A stretch of 55,094 nt of DNA from Alphaproteobacteria bacterium UBA1301 (GTDB lineage Bacteria; Pseudomonadota; Alphaproteobacteria; Micropepsales; Micropepsaceae), in the NCBI GenBank assembly GCA_002307725.1, contig DBUB01000013.1, forward strand, positions 1 to 55,094, given 5' to 3'. Position 1 is the first letter of the stretch. Each line of letters begins with the position of its first letter. Under the pieces are notes generated by a model. That model saw only the letters and a list, made by a program, of their open reading frames with translations. It did not search any database and was not told where the DNA came from. Position numbers and translations under genes: made by a program. Below are positions 8,406 through 16,478 of this stretch, in pieces.

Positions 8406-9023
8406 CTACTGCGAATAATGTTCGTGGTTTTTTGAATCGTACTCAACGAACAGGATGCGGTAGAAGCAGAGCAGCGTCTGCAAATCGACCATGATGGCTA
8501 CACCTCCTCGCGGGTCGGTGGGTGAGCGCGCCTTCATGCACGGCAGCAGATGGGGCGCCTCGCGGCGGGCGAGTTCGTGCTGCCAATGCTTGGGATCGGT
8601 GACCTCTGACGTGATGCCGAAATGGCCGGGATCGTTTCGGAGCGCCATGCCGATACGATCGCAGACCACCCGCACTTCTGCCGAGGCCATGTCATAGCGG
8701 CCGGGGTCGCAAGCGGAGAGGGCGATGGCGACGCCGTTTGCCGAACCCTGGAGCGCCGGCGGGGTATTATACGTGTACGGATTAAAGACCGGAAGCGCGA
8801 TGGCGGTGGAACCGCTGGCGGCCCGATTGTGGCGCTTCAGCTTCGGTGGTTGTGGCGCCGGCGCCTCGCGCATCAACGTGATCTGGGTTTCGCGGTCCTC
8901 TTTTTGCGCCGGTTGCGCCCCATGCTCGATGATGATCGCATGCAAAAAGGCGTAGACCGCCAAGACATGCAGGAGGCCAACCAACAGAAGCGCAGGAATA
9001 CGTTCGCGAAACCCAATGGGCAT
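8406..9023 (-). CDS. hypothetical membrane-anchored protein
   Basis: This 205-residue protein has an N-terminal transmembrane helix (about 9-33, PALLLVGLLHVLAVYAFLHA) and then a region rich in Pro and charged residues. Its C-terminal part has five cysteines and contains RVVCDRIGMALRNDPGHFGI. The single N-terminal anchor followed by a Pro-rich linker is reminiscent of TonB-like proteins, but no TonB C-terminal motif is seen. It is convergent with the upstream secreted-protein gene. Function unknown. Confidence 0.6.
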   Translation of the reverse strand: MPIGFRERIPALLLVGLLHVLAVYAFLHAIIIEHGAQPAQKEDRETQITLMREAPAPQPPKLKRHNRAASGSTAIALPVFNPYTYNTPPALQGSANGVAIALSACDPGRYDMASAEVRVVCDRIGMALRNDPGHFGITSEVTDPKHWQHELARREAPHLLPCMKARSPTDPRGGVAIMVDLQTLLCFYRILFVEYDSKNHEHYSQ

Positions 9024-9138
9024 AGCGTTGCCAGACGGATGCCTTGGTGGCCTAACACGACCGCTCTTGTTGCGGCACTTAAGCCGGGTTCATGACAAAA
9101 AGGCCATTGTCGCAAATTGTAAGCGGCACTTCCGGGCG

Positions 9139-9489
9139 CTAGATCGCAAAGCTCGTGCCGCAACCGCAGGAGGATTTGGCGTTGGGGTTGTTGACCTTGA
9201 AGGCGGCGCCGATCAGTTCATCGACATAGTCGAGTTCCGCCCCGGCGAGGAATTCGAGCGAGGTCGAATCCACCAGCACCTTGACGCCACCTTCTTCGAT
9301 GACGAGGTCGTCGCCGGCGGCCTTTTCGTCGAGGTCGAAATGGTATTGAAAGCCGGAACAGCCGCCGCCGCTGACCGACAGGCGCAGCATTTTGGCCGCT
9401 CCCTCAGCCGCGATGATCTTGGCGATCTGGCGGGCGGCGCGGGGCGTGACGGTTACGGGCAGGGTGGTCTCGGTGGTCATCTCGGGCAT
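9139..9489 (-). CDS. erpA: A-type iron-sulfur carrier protein
   Basis: The 116-residue protein belongs to the HesB/IscA/ErpA family. It has the three conserved cysteines: Cys44 in GGGCSGFQY and Cys108/Cys110 in SSCGCGTSF. It would bind and hand over [Fe-S] clusters to target enzymes in the cytoplasm. Assignment to ErpA rather than IscA or SufA rests on general resemblance and on its isolated position away from isc or suf genes. A later ATG at residue 4 is a possible start. It is divergent from dgt with only about 35 bp between. Confidence 0.88.
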   Translation of the reverse strand: MPEMTTETTLPVTVTPRAARQIAKIIAAEGAAKMLRLSVSGGGCSGFQYHFDLDEKAAGDDLVIEEGGVKVLVDSTSLEFLAGAELDYVDELIGAAFKVNNPNAKSSCGCGTSFAI

Positions 9490-9524
9490 ACGATCATCAT
9501 AGCGAGTCTAATCTAGTGGTGCGA

Positions 9525-10733
9525 ATGGCCAGCGCAAGTGACCCGGCAGGGCTTCTTTTGGGGCCGGTGTTTCATCCCCCTTTGGTCCGTGCGGTCTATG
9601 CCACCCGGCCGGCGGATAGCCGCGGCCGCCTTTTCCCCGAGGCCGAAAGCGCCACCCGCACCTGCTATCAGCGCGATCGCGACCGCATCATCCACTCCAC
9701 CGCGTTCCGGCGGCTGAAGCACAAAACCCAAGTTTTCGTCGAGCATGAAGGCGATTATTACCGCACCCGCATGACCCATTCGCTGGAGGTGGCGCAGATC
9801 GCCCGGTCGGCGGCGCGGGTGCTGGCGCTGGATGAGGATCTGGCGGAGGCGGTGGCACTGGCCCATGACCTTGGCCACACACCGTTCGGCCACGCCGGCG
9901 AGGACGCGTTATCTGCCGCTACGGCAAGTATCGGCGGCTTTGATCATAATGCGCATGGGCTCAGGCTGGTGGCCAAGCTGGAGCACCGTTACGCCCGCTT
10001 CGACGGGCTCAATCTGACCTGGGAAACCCTGGAAGGGCTGGTCAAGCACAATGGGCCGTTGCAGGGTCGCGTTGCCGAGCCGATTGCGCGGTTTGATGCG
10101 CGCTGGTCTTTGGACCTGGGCACCTGGCCGGGGCTGGAGGCGCAAGTGGCGGCGCTGGCCGACGACATTGCCTATCTCAATCACGACATCGATGATGGTC
10201 TTCGTGCCCGGTTGTTCACCGTGGAGGATTTGTTCGCCGCGCCGCTGGCCGGTCCCCGGGCGCAGGCGATCGTGGTGCGCTATGGCGAGCTTGAGACCGG
10301 CCGCTTCATTGGCGAACTCGTCAGTGTACTGATTGGCGTGCTGGTCGGCGACCTTCTGGACGAGACCCAGAAGCGGTTGGCCGCAACCAAACCGTGTTCG
10401 GCGGCCGAAGTGCGCGTGGCCGGCGGGCCGCTCGCTGCCTTCTCACCGGCGATGGAAGCCGAGGCAGCGGCGCTGAAAGCGTTCCTGTTCACTCACATGT
10501 ACCGTCACCAGCACGTCATGGCCTCGATGACGCGCGCCAAGGAGCTGATCGGCGCGTTGTTCGCGGCGTTGGCCGGAAATCCGGCGCTGCTGCCGGCCGA
10601 TTGGGCTGCGGAATGTGGCGAGCCCGGCGATGCCGTCACCCAGGGTGTGGTGCGTGACTACATTGCGGGGATGACAGATGGCTACGCAATCCAGGAATAT
10701 GGCCGCATTTTCCACAAGGACGTACATCTCTAG
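9525..10733 (+). CDS. dgt: deoxyguanosinetriphosphate triphosphohydrolase-like protein
   Basis: This 402-residue HD-domain enzyme removes triphosphate from dNTPs and so limits the nucleotide pool. It has the HD metal site: TAFRRLKHKTQVF, the His of MTHSLEVAQIAR, the HDLGHTPFGH pair and a later DDIAYLNHDIDD Asp. It begins with the family's SRGRLFPE segment near residue 34. A GTG at 9516 could add three residues; the ATG at 9525 is chosen. It belongs to the shorter dGTPase-like class. The next forward gene, encoding a SPOR protein, starts 77 bases later. Confidence 0.9.
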   Translation: MASASDPAGLLLGPVFHPPLVRAVYATRPADSRGRLFPEAESATRTCYQRDRDRIIHSTAFRRLKHKTQVFVEHEGDYYRTRMTHSLEVAQIARSAARVLALDEDLAEAVALAHDLGHTPFGHAGEDALSAATASIGGFDHNAHGLRLVAKLEHRYARFDGLNLTWETLEGLVKHNGPLQGRVAEPIARFDARWSLDLGTWPGLEAQVAALADDIAYLNHDIDDGLRARLFTVEDLFAAPLAGPRAQAIVVRYGELETGRFIGELVSVLIGVLVGDLLDETQKRLAATKPCSAAEVRVAGGPLAAFSPAMEAEAAALKAFLFTHMYRHQHVMASMTRAKELIGALFAALAGNPALLPADWAAECGEPGDAVTQGVVRDYIAGMTDGYAIQEYGRIFHKDVHL

Positions 10734-10810
10734 CGGCACCATCGGGCCTGTCCGTCGTGATTCGACCTCGCCGGGGTGCTAGCTTGCTAACCCTAGATTC
10801 GGAGCAGGCC

Positions 10811-11737
10811 ATGGCGAATTTCGACCACGTCAAGAACGACCGTCCCAATAACGATCGGGATGAGGGCGCTTTCGACGGCGGTGAGGATGGCGACGACGAT
10901 GAAGGGTCGCACCTTCCGGTTGTGATCATCATCGCCATTATTGTCCTGGCGGCGTTCGGGGGCGTGGTGTGGATGGCCTATAACCAAGGTCTTGCTCGCG
11001 GCCGTAATGATGTGCCCGCCCGGGTTGCTGCCACCCAGGCCACCAAGACTGACGATTCCGGTCTCAAGGTTTATCAGCAATCCGCCGGTCCGGAGGAAGA
11101 GGGCGCCAAGGCCGCTGCTCCGCAACCGGTCACTCCGCCGGTGCAGGCTCAGCCCCAGGCGCCCGCCCAGGCGCAAGTTCAACCACAGCCAGCTCCGGTC
11201 CAACCCGCGCCGGCGCAACCCGCCCCCAAGACGATGGCGCAAGCCGCGCCACCGGTCGTAACCCCGCCAGCCCCCAAGCCACAGCAGATGGCCGCCGCCA
11301 AACCGGCGCCGGCCAAGCCTGGGGTCCAGGATTTGGCGCCGCAGCAGCCGCAGGTAGCGACCAAGCCGCCGGCTGCGCTCGGTGCCGCCCGTCCGGCGAC
11401 CCAGATGCCTGCAGCGCCGGCGACCGCGCCGCTGAAGCCCGCGACCCTGAAGCCTGTGGCCGAGGCAGCTGCCAAACCCGCCGCAACCGGTGGCAGCTAC
11501 CTGTTGCAGATCGGCGCCTACAAGTCGGACGAGGATGCGCGGACCGCCTGGAAGACCTATCAGTCCAAGCACGCGGCCCTGCTGAACGGCTTTGGTCCCG
11601 ACGTGCAGCGCACCACGCATGATGACGGCAGCGTCTGGTACCGGCTGCGCATCGCCTCGTTCTCCGACAAGGATACGGCGGCGGCGGTGTGCGAGCGCCT
11701 GAAGGCCCAAGGTGCCGCCTGCTTTGTGGCAAAATAG
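10811..11737 (+). CDS. SPOR-domain cell-envelope protein
   Basis: The 308-residue protein has a charged cytoplasmic N-terminus (1-35), one transmembrane helix (about 36-60), a long Ala/Pro/Gln-rich linker (about 100-225) and a C-terminal SPOR domain (about 228-308, starting GGSYLLQIGAYKS). SPOR domains bind denuded glycan strands at the division septum, so this is probably a divisome or septal peptidoglycan protein of the FtsN/DedD type. The ATG at 10811 follows GGAG with normal spacing. nagZ, another cell-wall gene, starts ten bases after its stop, so the two are likely co-transcribed. Confidence 0.85.
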   Translation: MANFDHVKNDRPNNDRDEGAFDGGEDGDDDEGSHLPVVIIIAIIVLAAFGGVVWMAYNQGLARGRNDVPARVAATQATKTDDSGLKVYQQSAGPEEEGAKAAAPQPVTPPVQAQPQAPAQAQVQPQPAPVQPAPAQPAPKTMAQAAPPVVTPPAPKPQQMAAAKPAPAKPGVQDLAPQQPQVATKPPAALGAARPATQMPAAPATAPLKPATLKPVAEAAAKPAATGGSYLLQIGAYKSDEDARTAWKTYQSKHAALLNGFGPDVQRTTHDDGSVWYRLRIASFSDKDTAAAVCERLKAQGAACFVAK

Positions 11738-11747
11738 GCAAAGTGGT

Positions 11748-12755
11748 ATGCGCAGGCGGGTGATCTTTGGCTGCTCGGGACCTGTTCTCGAGGCCGCAGA
11801 GCGGGATTTCTTCCGCGAGGTGCAGCCGTGGGGATTCATCCTGTTCGGACGCAACGTGAAGAACCGCGAACAAGTACGTGCACTGACAGACTCTTTGCGC
11901 AGCGCGGTCGACGACGCCAAGGCGCCGGTGTTGATCGATCAGGAGGGCGGCCGGGTGGTGCGTCTGAAAGCGCCGGAGTGGCACCCGCGTCCGCCGCAAG
12001 GTGTGTTCGGGGTGCTGCACCGCGACCATCCGGAGACGGCCTGCGAAGCGGCCTATCTCAACGCGCGGCTGATCGCCGGTGATCTTGCCGAGATTGGTAT
12101 CAATGTCGATTGTCTGCCGGTGCTCGACGTGCCGGTGCCGGGCGCCCATGACGTGATCGGCGATCGCGCCTTTTCCACTGATCCGAGTGTGGTGATCGAC
12201 CTCGGCCGCGCCGTGATCGACGGGCTGATGGACGGCGGCGTCTTGCCGGTGATGAAGCATATGCCGGGGCATGGACGGGCCGGGTGCGACACCCATCTCG
12301 GCTTGCCGCATGTCACCGTCCCGGTGGAACAATTGTCCGCAGCCGATTTTGTGACCTTCCGCAGTCTCGCGCATTGTCCCATGGCCATGACCGCGCATGT
12401 GGTCTATGACGCCATCGATCCGAACCGTCCGGCCACCCTCAGCCCTCGTGCGATTCGCGAAGTGATTCGCGGCGAAATTGGTTACCAAGGGCTCCTGATG
12501 ACCGACGATTTGTCCATGAGCGCACTTTCCGGGCCGCTTTCCGCCCGGGCCAAGGCGGCTCTGTTCGCTGGCTGCGATGTTGTGCTTCACTGCAACGGCG
12601 GCATGGACGAAATGCGGGACGTGGCACGCGAAGCCAAGCCGCTGGAAGGGGTGTGGCTGAAACGCGCCGAGACGGCGCTCAGCCACCTCGCAGGGCCTGC
12701 CGAATTTGACCATATCGCCGCCGAGGAGCGGCTCAAAGAGTTGCTGGTGGCATGA
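11748..12755 (+). CDS. nagZ: beta-N-acetylhexosaminidase (GH3)
   Basis: The 335-residue enzyme has the NagZ signature: IDQEGGRVVRLK near the substrate site, the KHMPGHGRAGCDTH motif that carries the catalytic His-Asp pair, and LLMTDDLSMSAL with the nucleophile Asp. It releases N-acetylglucosamine from muropeptides in the cytoplasm during peptidoglycan recycling. The start at 11748 follows the SPOR gene; a longer frame would overlap that gene. Its stop overlaps the scpA start (ATGA, 12752-12755). The order SPOR-nagZ-scpA-scpB is common in Alphaproteobacteria. Confidence 0.93.
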   Translation: MRRRVIFGCSGPVLEAAERDFFREVQPWGFILFGRNVKNREQVRALTDSLRSAVDDAKAPVLIDQEGGRVVRLKAPEWHPRPPQGVFGVLHRDHPETACEAAYLNARLIAGDLAEIGINVDCLPVLDVPVPGAHDVIGDRAFSTDPSVVIDLGRAVIDGLMDGGVLPVMKHMPGHGRAGCDTHLGLPHVTVPVEQLSAADFVTFRSLAHCPMAMTAHVVYDAIDPNRPATLSPRAIREVIRGEIGYQGLLMTDDLSMSALSGPLSARAKAALFAGCDVVLHCNGGMDEMRDVAREAKPLEGVWLKRAETALSHLAGPAEFDHIAAEERLKELLVA

Positions 12756-13555
12756 GCGAAGAGTTGGACGACAATTTCGAGACGATCGATCTGCCGCCCG
12801 CGGCGCCGGACGAGACGCTGGTCGTTACCCTCGACGGCTTCGAGGGTCCGCTCGACGTTTTGCTGAGCCTGGCGCGGACTCAGAAGGTCGATATCGCCAA
12901 GATCTCGATCTTGAAACTCGCCGATCAGTATCTCGAGTTCATCGAGCAAGCCAAGCGCATGAATTTGGAGTTGGCCGCTGACTATCTGGTGATGGCCGCG
13001 TGGCTGGCCTATCTCAAATCGCGTCTGATCCTGCCGCAGCCGGAACAGAAGGAAGGCGAGCCTTCGCCCGACGAACTGGCGACGCGCCTGCGTTGGCGGC
13101 TCTTGCGCCTCGACCAGATGCGCGAAGCGGCGGCGCGGCTGATGGCTGGTGACCGGTTGGGACGCGAAATCTTCGCCCGCGGCATGCCGGAACCGGTCAA
13201 CGTCGTGAAGCTGCGCACCTACAAGGACACGATGTACGATCTGCTCTCGGCCTACGCCAGCGAGCGGATCAAGAAGATGCGTGGCAAGAACTATCAGCTC
13301 AGGACTTCGCCGGTGATGCTGATCGAACAGGCGCGTGAGCGGCTGGAACGGCTGCTCGGCAAGATCCCCGATTGGAGCAGTTTGCAGACCATGCTGCCGG
13401 AGGGGTGGGCAGGCGGACCGCGGCGCCGCTCGGCCATGGCCAGCATGTTTATGGCCTGCCTGGAGGCCGCCCGCGATGGCCGCATCGAGCTGCGCCAGAT
13501 GGCGCCGTTCGAAGAACTTTTCATCAAAGACAATGCCAAAGAGGCATCAGCATGA
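12752..13555 (+). CDS. scpA: segregation and condensation protein A (kleisin)
   Basis: The 267-residue kleisin has the family's N-terminal DGFEGPLDVLLSLARTQKVDI block, which binds the SMC neck, a middle acidic segment and a C-terminal winged-helix segment (MLIEQARERLERLLG, then FLAC-like FMACLEAARDGRI). With ScpB it bridges the SMC heads in the chromosome-condensation complex; the SMC partner is encoded in this window at 41563-45744. It overlaps both neighbours by four bases (nagZ upstream, scpB downstream), indicating tight coupling. Confidence 0.95.
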   Translation: MSEELDDNFETIDLPPAAPDETLVVTLDGFEGPLDVLLSLARTQKVDIAKISILKLADQYLEFIEQAKRMNLELAADYLVMAAWLAYLKSRLILPQPEQKEGEPSPDELATRLRWRLLRLDQMREAAARLMAGDRLGREIFARGMPEPVNVVKLRTYKDTMYDLLSAYASERIKKMRGKNYQLRTSPVMLIEQARERLERLLGKIPDWSSLQTMLPEGWAGGPRRRSAMASMFMACLEAARDGRIELRQMAPFEELFIKDNAKEASA

Positions 13556-14409
13556 ACGGCGTCCTGAAGATGCAAGAAGACCTTGCCGAAGAAGCTGCGA
13601 TGGTGCCGGTCAGTGAAGGACAAAACGTGTCAGACGAAGGCGTACCACCGAATTCCGATCAACCCGTTGCCGAAGCGAGCGACGCACCCGTTCTTGAGAT
13701 GGTGCCAGAATCGCCTGAAGCCGCGCCCGTCAATGCGCCCGCGGCAGAGACCGAGCTCAATCCCGAGCATTTGCGCATGGCCGAGGCGTTGCTGTTCGCG
13801 GCGTCGGAACCGTTGTCGGAAGAGGCACTGAAGGGCTCGTTGCCGGAAGGCGCGGACGTCTCCGCCTGCATCACCGAACTTCGGAAAGTGTATGAAGGAC
13901 GTGGCGTAAACCTCGTCTGTGTCGCGGAAAAATGGCAGTTCCGCACCGCCGCTGATCTGGCATTTTTGCTCCGCAAGGAAAAGCCGGAGCAGAAGAAGCT
14001 GTCGCGCGCGGCGATCGAGACGCTCGCCATCATCGCCTATCATCAACCGGTGACGCGCGCCGAAGTCGAAGACATTCGTGGTGTCATGCTGTCCAAGGGC
14101 ACACTCGACGCCTTGATGGAAGTCGGCTGGATCAAAATCCGCGGCCGCAAACGCACGCCGGGCCGTCCCGTCACCTATGGCACGACCGAGGCGTTCCTGG
14201 TCCAGTTCGGGCTGGAGAACATTTCCCATCTGCCCGGCATGGACGAACTGAAGGCCGCCGGCTTCCTCGAAGCCGTGCCGCCGTCGGGTCTCGATGTGCC
14301 GGCGCCCTCCGATCAGCTTGGCCCCGACGAGGACCCGTATGACGGGTCCGAAGAGCAGGAGCTGGCTACTGGCGGCGCCGACCCGTTCATGCCCGGTTCA
14401 TCCGAATAG
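13552..14409 (+). CDS. scpB: segregation and condensation protein B
   Basis: The 285-residue protein has the ScpB core from about residue 70: LRMAEALLFAASEPLSEE, a winged helix, LSRAAIETLAIIAYHQPVTR and GWIKIRGRKRTPGRPVTYGTT. The core has the usual length, but it is preceded by a ~70-residue acidic, proline-containing extension and followed by an acidic tail, both of low complexity and probably disordered. ScpB dimers bind the ScpA kleisin in the SMC complex. The start overlaps the scpA stop (ATGA). Confidence 0.93.
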   Translation: MNGVLKMQEDLAEEAAMVPVSEGQNVSDEGVPPNSDQPVAEASDAPVLEMVPESPEAAPVNAPAAETELNPEHLRMAEALLFAASEPLSEEALKGSLPEGADVSACITELRKVYEGRGVNLVCVAEKWQFRTAADLAFLLRKEKPEQKKLSRAAIETLAIIAYHQPVTRAEVEDIRGVMLSKGTLDALMEVGWIKIRGRKRTPGRPVTYGTTEAFLVQFGLENISHLPGMDELKAAGFLEAVPPSGLDVPAPSDQLGPDEDPYDGSEEQELATGGADPFMPGSSE

Positions 14410-14482
14410 TGAGACTCTAAAGCCTGGAGCGCTTTCATCCGCGGCAGGTTTACGCCGCGCGCACTGTGCTGGGAGTCGAAGC

Positions 14483-14872
14483 ATGAAAAATTTGACCACG
14501 ATCGCTCTGGCTGCTGGGCTTGCTGGCTTGACCGTGTCGGCGGCCTACGCCGATCCGCCGGCTCAGGCGAAGCCGCGCCAGATCTGTATCCACACCTCCG
14601 ACATCAATAGCATGTCGTATCCGGACAACCGCACCATTCTGTTTCGCATGAACGGCGGCAAGGTGAAGGTGTGGCGCAACGAGCTGCCGCGCGAGTGCCC
14701 GGGTCTAAAGTTTGAGGCCGGTATCGCCTGGACCATCTGGGGCGGCGAAGTCTGCTCCAACATGCAGGTGTTCTATGTGCTGCGCCGCGGCACGCCGTGC
14801 ATGCTTGGCACGTTCGTCCCCGCGGATCAGCCGCGCCAGGACGGCTTCGTCCCGCCGCCGCCAAAGAAGTAA
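14483..14872 (+). CDS. small exported protein, four cysteines
   Basis: This 129-residue product has a signal peptide (MKNLTTIALAAGLAGLTVSAAYA, residues 1-23) and a mature part with four cysteines (PRQICIHTSD, RECPG, EVCSN and TPCML), likely two disulfides, ending in a proline-lysine tail. The GGGAG upstream supports the ATG at 14483. Similar short exported proteins are common in this group, but I cannot name a family with certainty. It is convergent with rnd, with four bases between the genes. Confidence 0.6.
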   Translation: MKNLTTIALAAGLAGLTVSAAYADPPAQAKPRQICIHTSDINSMSYPDNRTILFRMNGGKVKVWRNELPRECPGLKFEAGIAWTIWGGEVCSNMQVFYVLRRGTPCMLGTFVPADQPRQDGFVPPPPKK

Positions 14873-14876
14873 GGCG

Positions 14877-16031
14877 TCAGTCTTCCAGCTCCACCACCAC
14901 CGCTTCGTTGTTTTCAAGGGCGATGGCGAGTTGGCCGCTCCTCAGCGCGATGGCGTCTTTGCCAAACACTTCGCGGCGCCAGCCGGTGAGAGCGGCGACG
15001 CCTTCATCGTCGCCGGCGGCGAGGCGTTCGATGTCCTCAGCATTGGCGATCAGACGCGGCGCCACCCGTGCCGCCTCGGCCCTGAGCCGCAGCAGCGTCT
15101 TGAGCAGATCGACCGCGGCAGGCGAGGGTTCGCGATGGTGGTGGCGGATCATATCGTCGGGGATCTGCGGCGGCGGATTGTCCTTGGCCGCGGCCATCGC
15201 GTCGAGCAGGCTCTTGCCCATCTTGGAGGCCGCAAAACCTTTCGGCACCGACCGGATGCGTTCCAGCATCTCGCCGTCTTCCGGCGGATTGGAAGCAAGT
15301 TCGAGCAGCACTTCGTCCTTCAGCACGCGATTGCGCGGCACGTCGCGGGTCTGGGCTTCGCGCTCCCGCCATTCGGCGACAGCGGCCAGCGCCGCGAGAA
15401 AGCGCTTGTTGGCGGTGCGCGGCTTCAATCGTTTCCACGCCAGGGTGGGTTCGAGGGCGTAAAGCTCCTCGTTTTTCAGTGCCTGAATCTCTTCCGCCAC
15501 CCAGCTTTCGCGGCCGGTGCGCTTCAGCTCGGCGGAGAGCTTGTCATAGACCACGCGCAGATGGGTGACGTCGGCCAGCGCATATTCGAGCTGGCGGTTG
15601 GTCAAGGGGCGCCGCGCCCAATCGGTGAAGCGCGCCGACTTGTCGACGTCGGCATGGGCGAGCTTGCGCGCCAGCGTTTCGTACGATGCCGCCTCGCCGA
15701 AGCCGCACACCATGGCGACGATCTGGGTGTCGAATAAGGGATCGGGAATGGTTCGGCCCTTGTGCCAAAAAATCTCGATGTCCTGGCGGCCGGCGTGCAG
15801 CACCTTGATGATCTCGGGTTTGGCGATCAGCTCGAAGAACGGGGCAAGGTCGATGCCCTCAGCGAGGGGATCGATGATCGCTGCCACATCGGGCGCCGAT
15901 ATCTGGATCAGGCACAGCTTCGGCCAATAGGTCGAGTCGCGCATGAACTCGGTGTCGAGTGCGACGTAAGGGGAGGCCGCCAGCTCATCCGCCAGCGCTT
16001 GAAGATCGGCCGTTGTCTCGATAATCCGCAT
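14877..16031 (-). CDS. rnd: ribonuclease D
   Basis: This 384-residue 3'-5' exoribonuclease trims tRNA and other stable RNA ends. The DEDDy exonuclease residues are visible: ALDTEF (Asp and Glu), HAGRQDIEIFW (Asp), and YALADVTHL (Tyr and Asp). One or two HRDC-like helical domains follow (about 205-370). The ATG at 16031 is preceded by AGGGGCGG at good spacing and gives the normal length; 46 further residues in an open frame upstream are basic and unlike the family. It is divergent from the cobalamin riboswitch and nrdD operon. Confidence 0.92.
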   Translation of the reverse strand: MRIIETTADLQALADELAASPYVALDTEFMRDSTYWPKLCLIQISAPDVAAIIDPLAEGIDLAPFFELIAKPEIIKVLHAGRQDIEIFWHKGRTIPDPLFDTQIVAMVCGFGEAASYETLARKLAHADVDKSARFTDWARRPLTNRQLEYALADVTHLRVVYDKLSAELKRTGRESWVAEEIQALKNEELYALEPTLAWKRLKPRTANKRFLAALAAVAEWREREAQTRDVPRNRVLKDEVLLELASNPPEDGEMLERIRSVPKGFAASKMGKSLLDAMAAAKDNPPPQIPDDMIRHHHREPSPAAVDLLKTLLRLRAEAARVAPRLIANAEDIERLAAGDDEGVAALTGWRREVFGKDAIALRSGQLAIALENNEAVVVELED

Positions 16032-16206
16032 CCGCCCCTGATAGCGGATTCGTGACGATTGCGCTCCTGCCATAAATGCCCCGCGACCATGGGGCAGGGC
16101 CCCACAGCAAAAAAGCGGGCGGGAACCAGCCCTCATCTTTGTCACAGGCGCCGTTCTCAAGAACTCCACGCTTGACTAAGCGCTGACCCGAAAACTACCC
16201 TATCTG

Positions 16207-16400
16207 GTGTTATGGTTCCTCAGGTGGACGACATCTGGGGCTAAGAGGGAAGCCGGTGCGCTTTGGGCAAAGCCGGTGCTGCCCCCGCAACTGTGAGCGG
16301 CGAGCCGCTGCCGATGGAATGTCACTGGCGCGTGTTGCGCTGGGAAGACCGGCAGCGACGATGACCCGTGAGCCAGGAGACCTGCCGTAACGCGAAACGT
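16207..16400 (+). ncRNA. cobalamin (B12) riboswitch
   Basis: The segment has the conserved blocks of the class I cobalamin riboswitch in order: AGAGGGAAGCCGGTGC (16244-16259), the core GCCCCCGCAACTGT (16281-16294), a CACTG pairing block (16323-16327), GGGAAGACCGGCAG (16342-16355) and the B12 box GTGAGCCAGGAGACCTGCC (16369-16387). It lies 80-90 bases before nrdD. With adenosylcobalamin bound it should lower expression of the downstream genes. I do not see a clear terminator before nrdD, so control may be at translation or through a structure between 16400 and 16478. Confidence 0.95.
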
Positions 16401-16478
16401 CCACGGGCGGGGTGTCCGGCTGGCCGGTTGGGGATGATTGCTCCGCCGTCTCGCCGTTCCGTCCAGAAAGAGGGTTCG

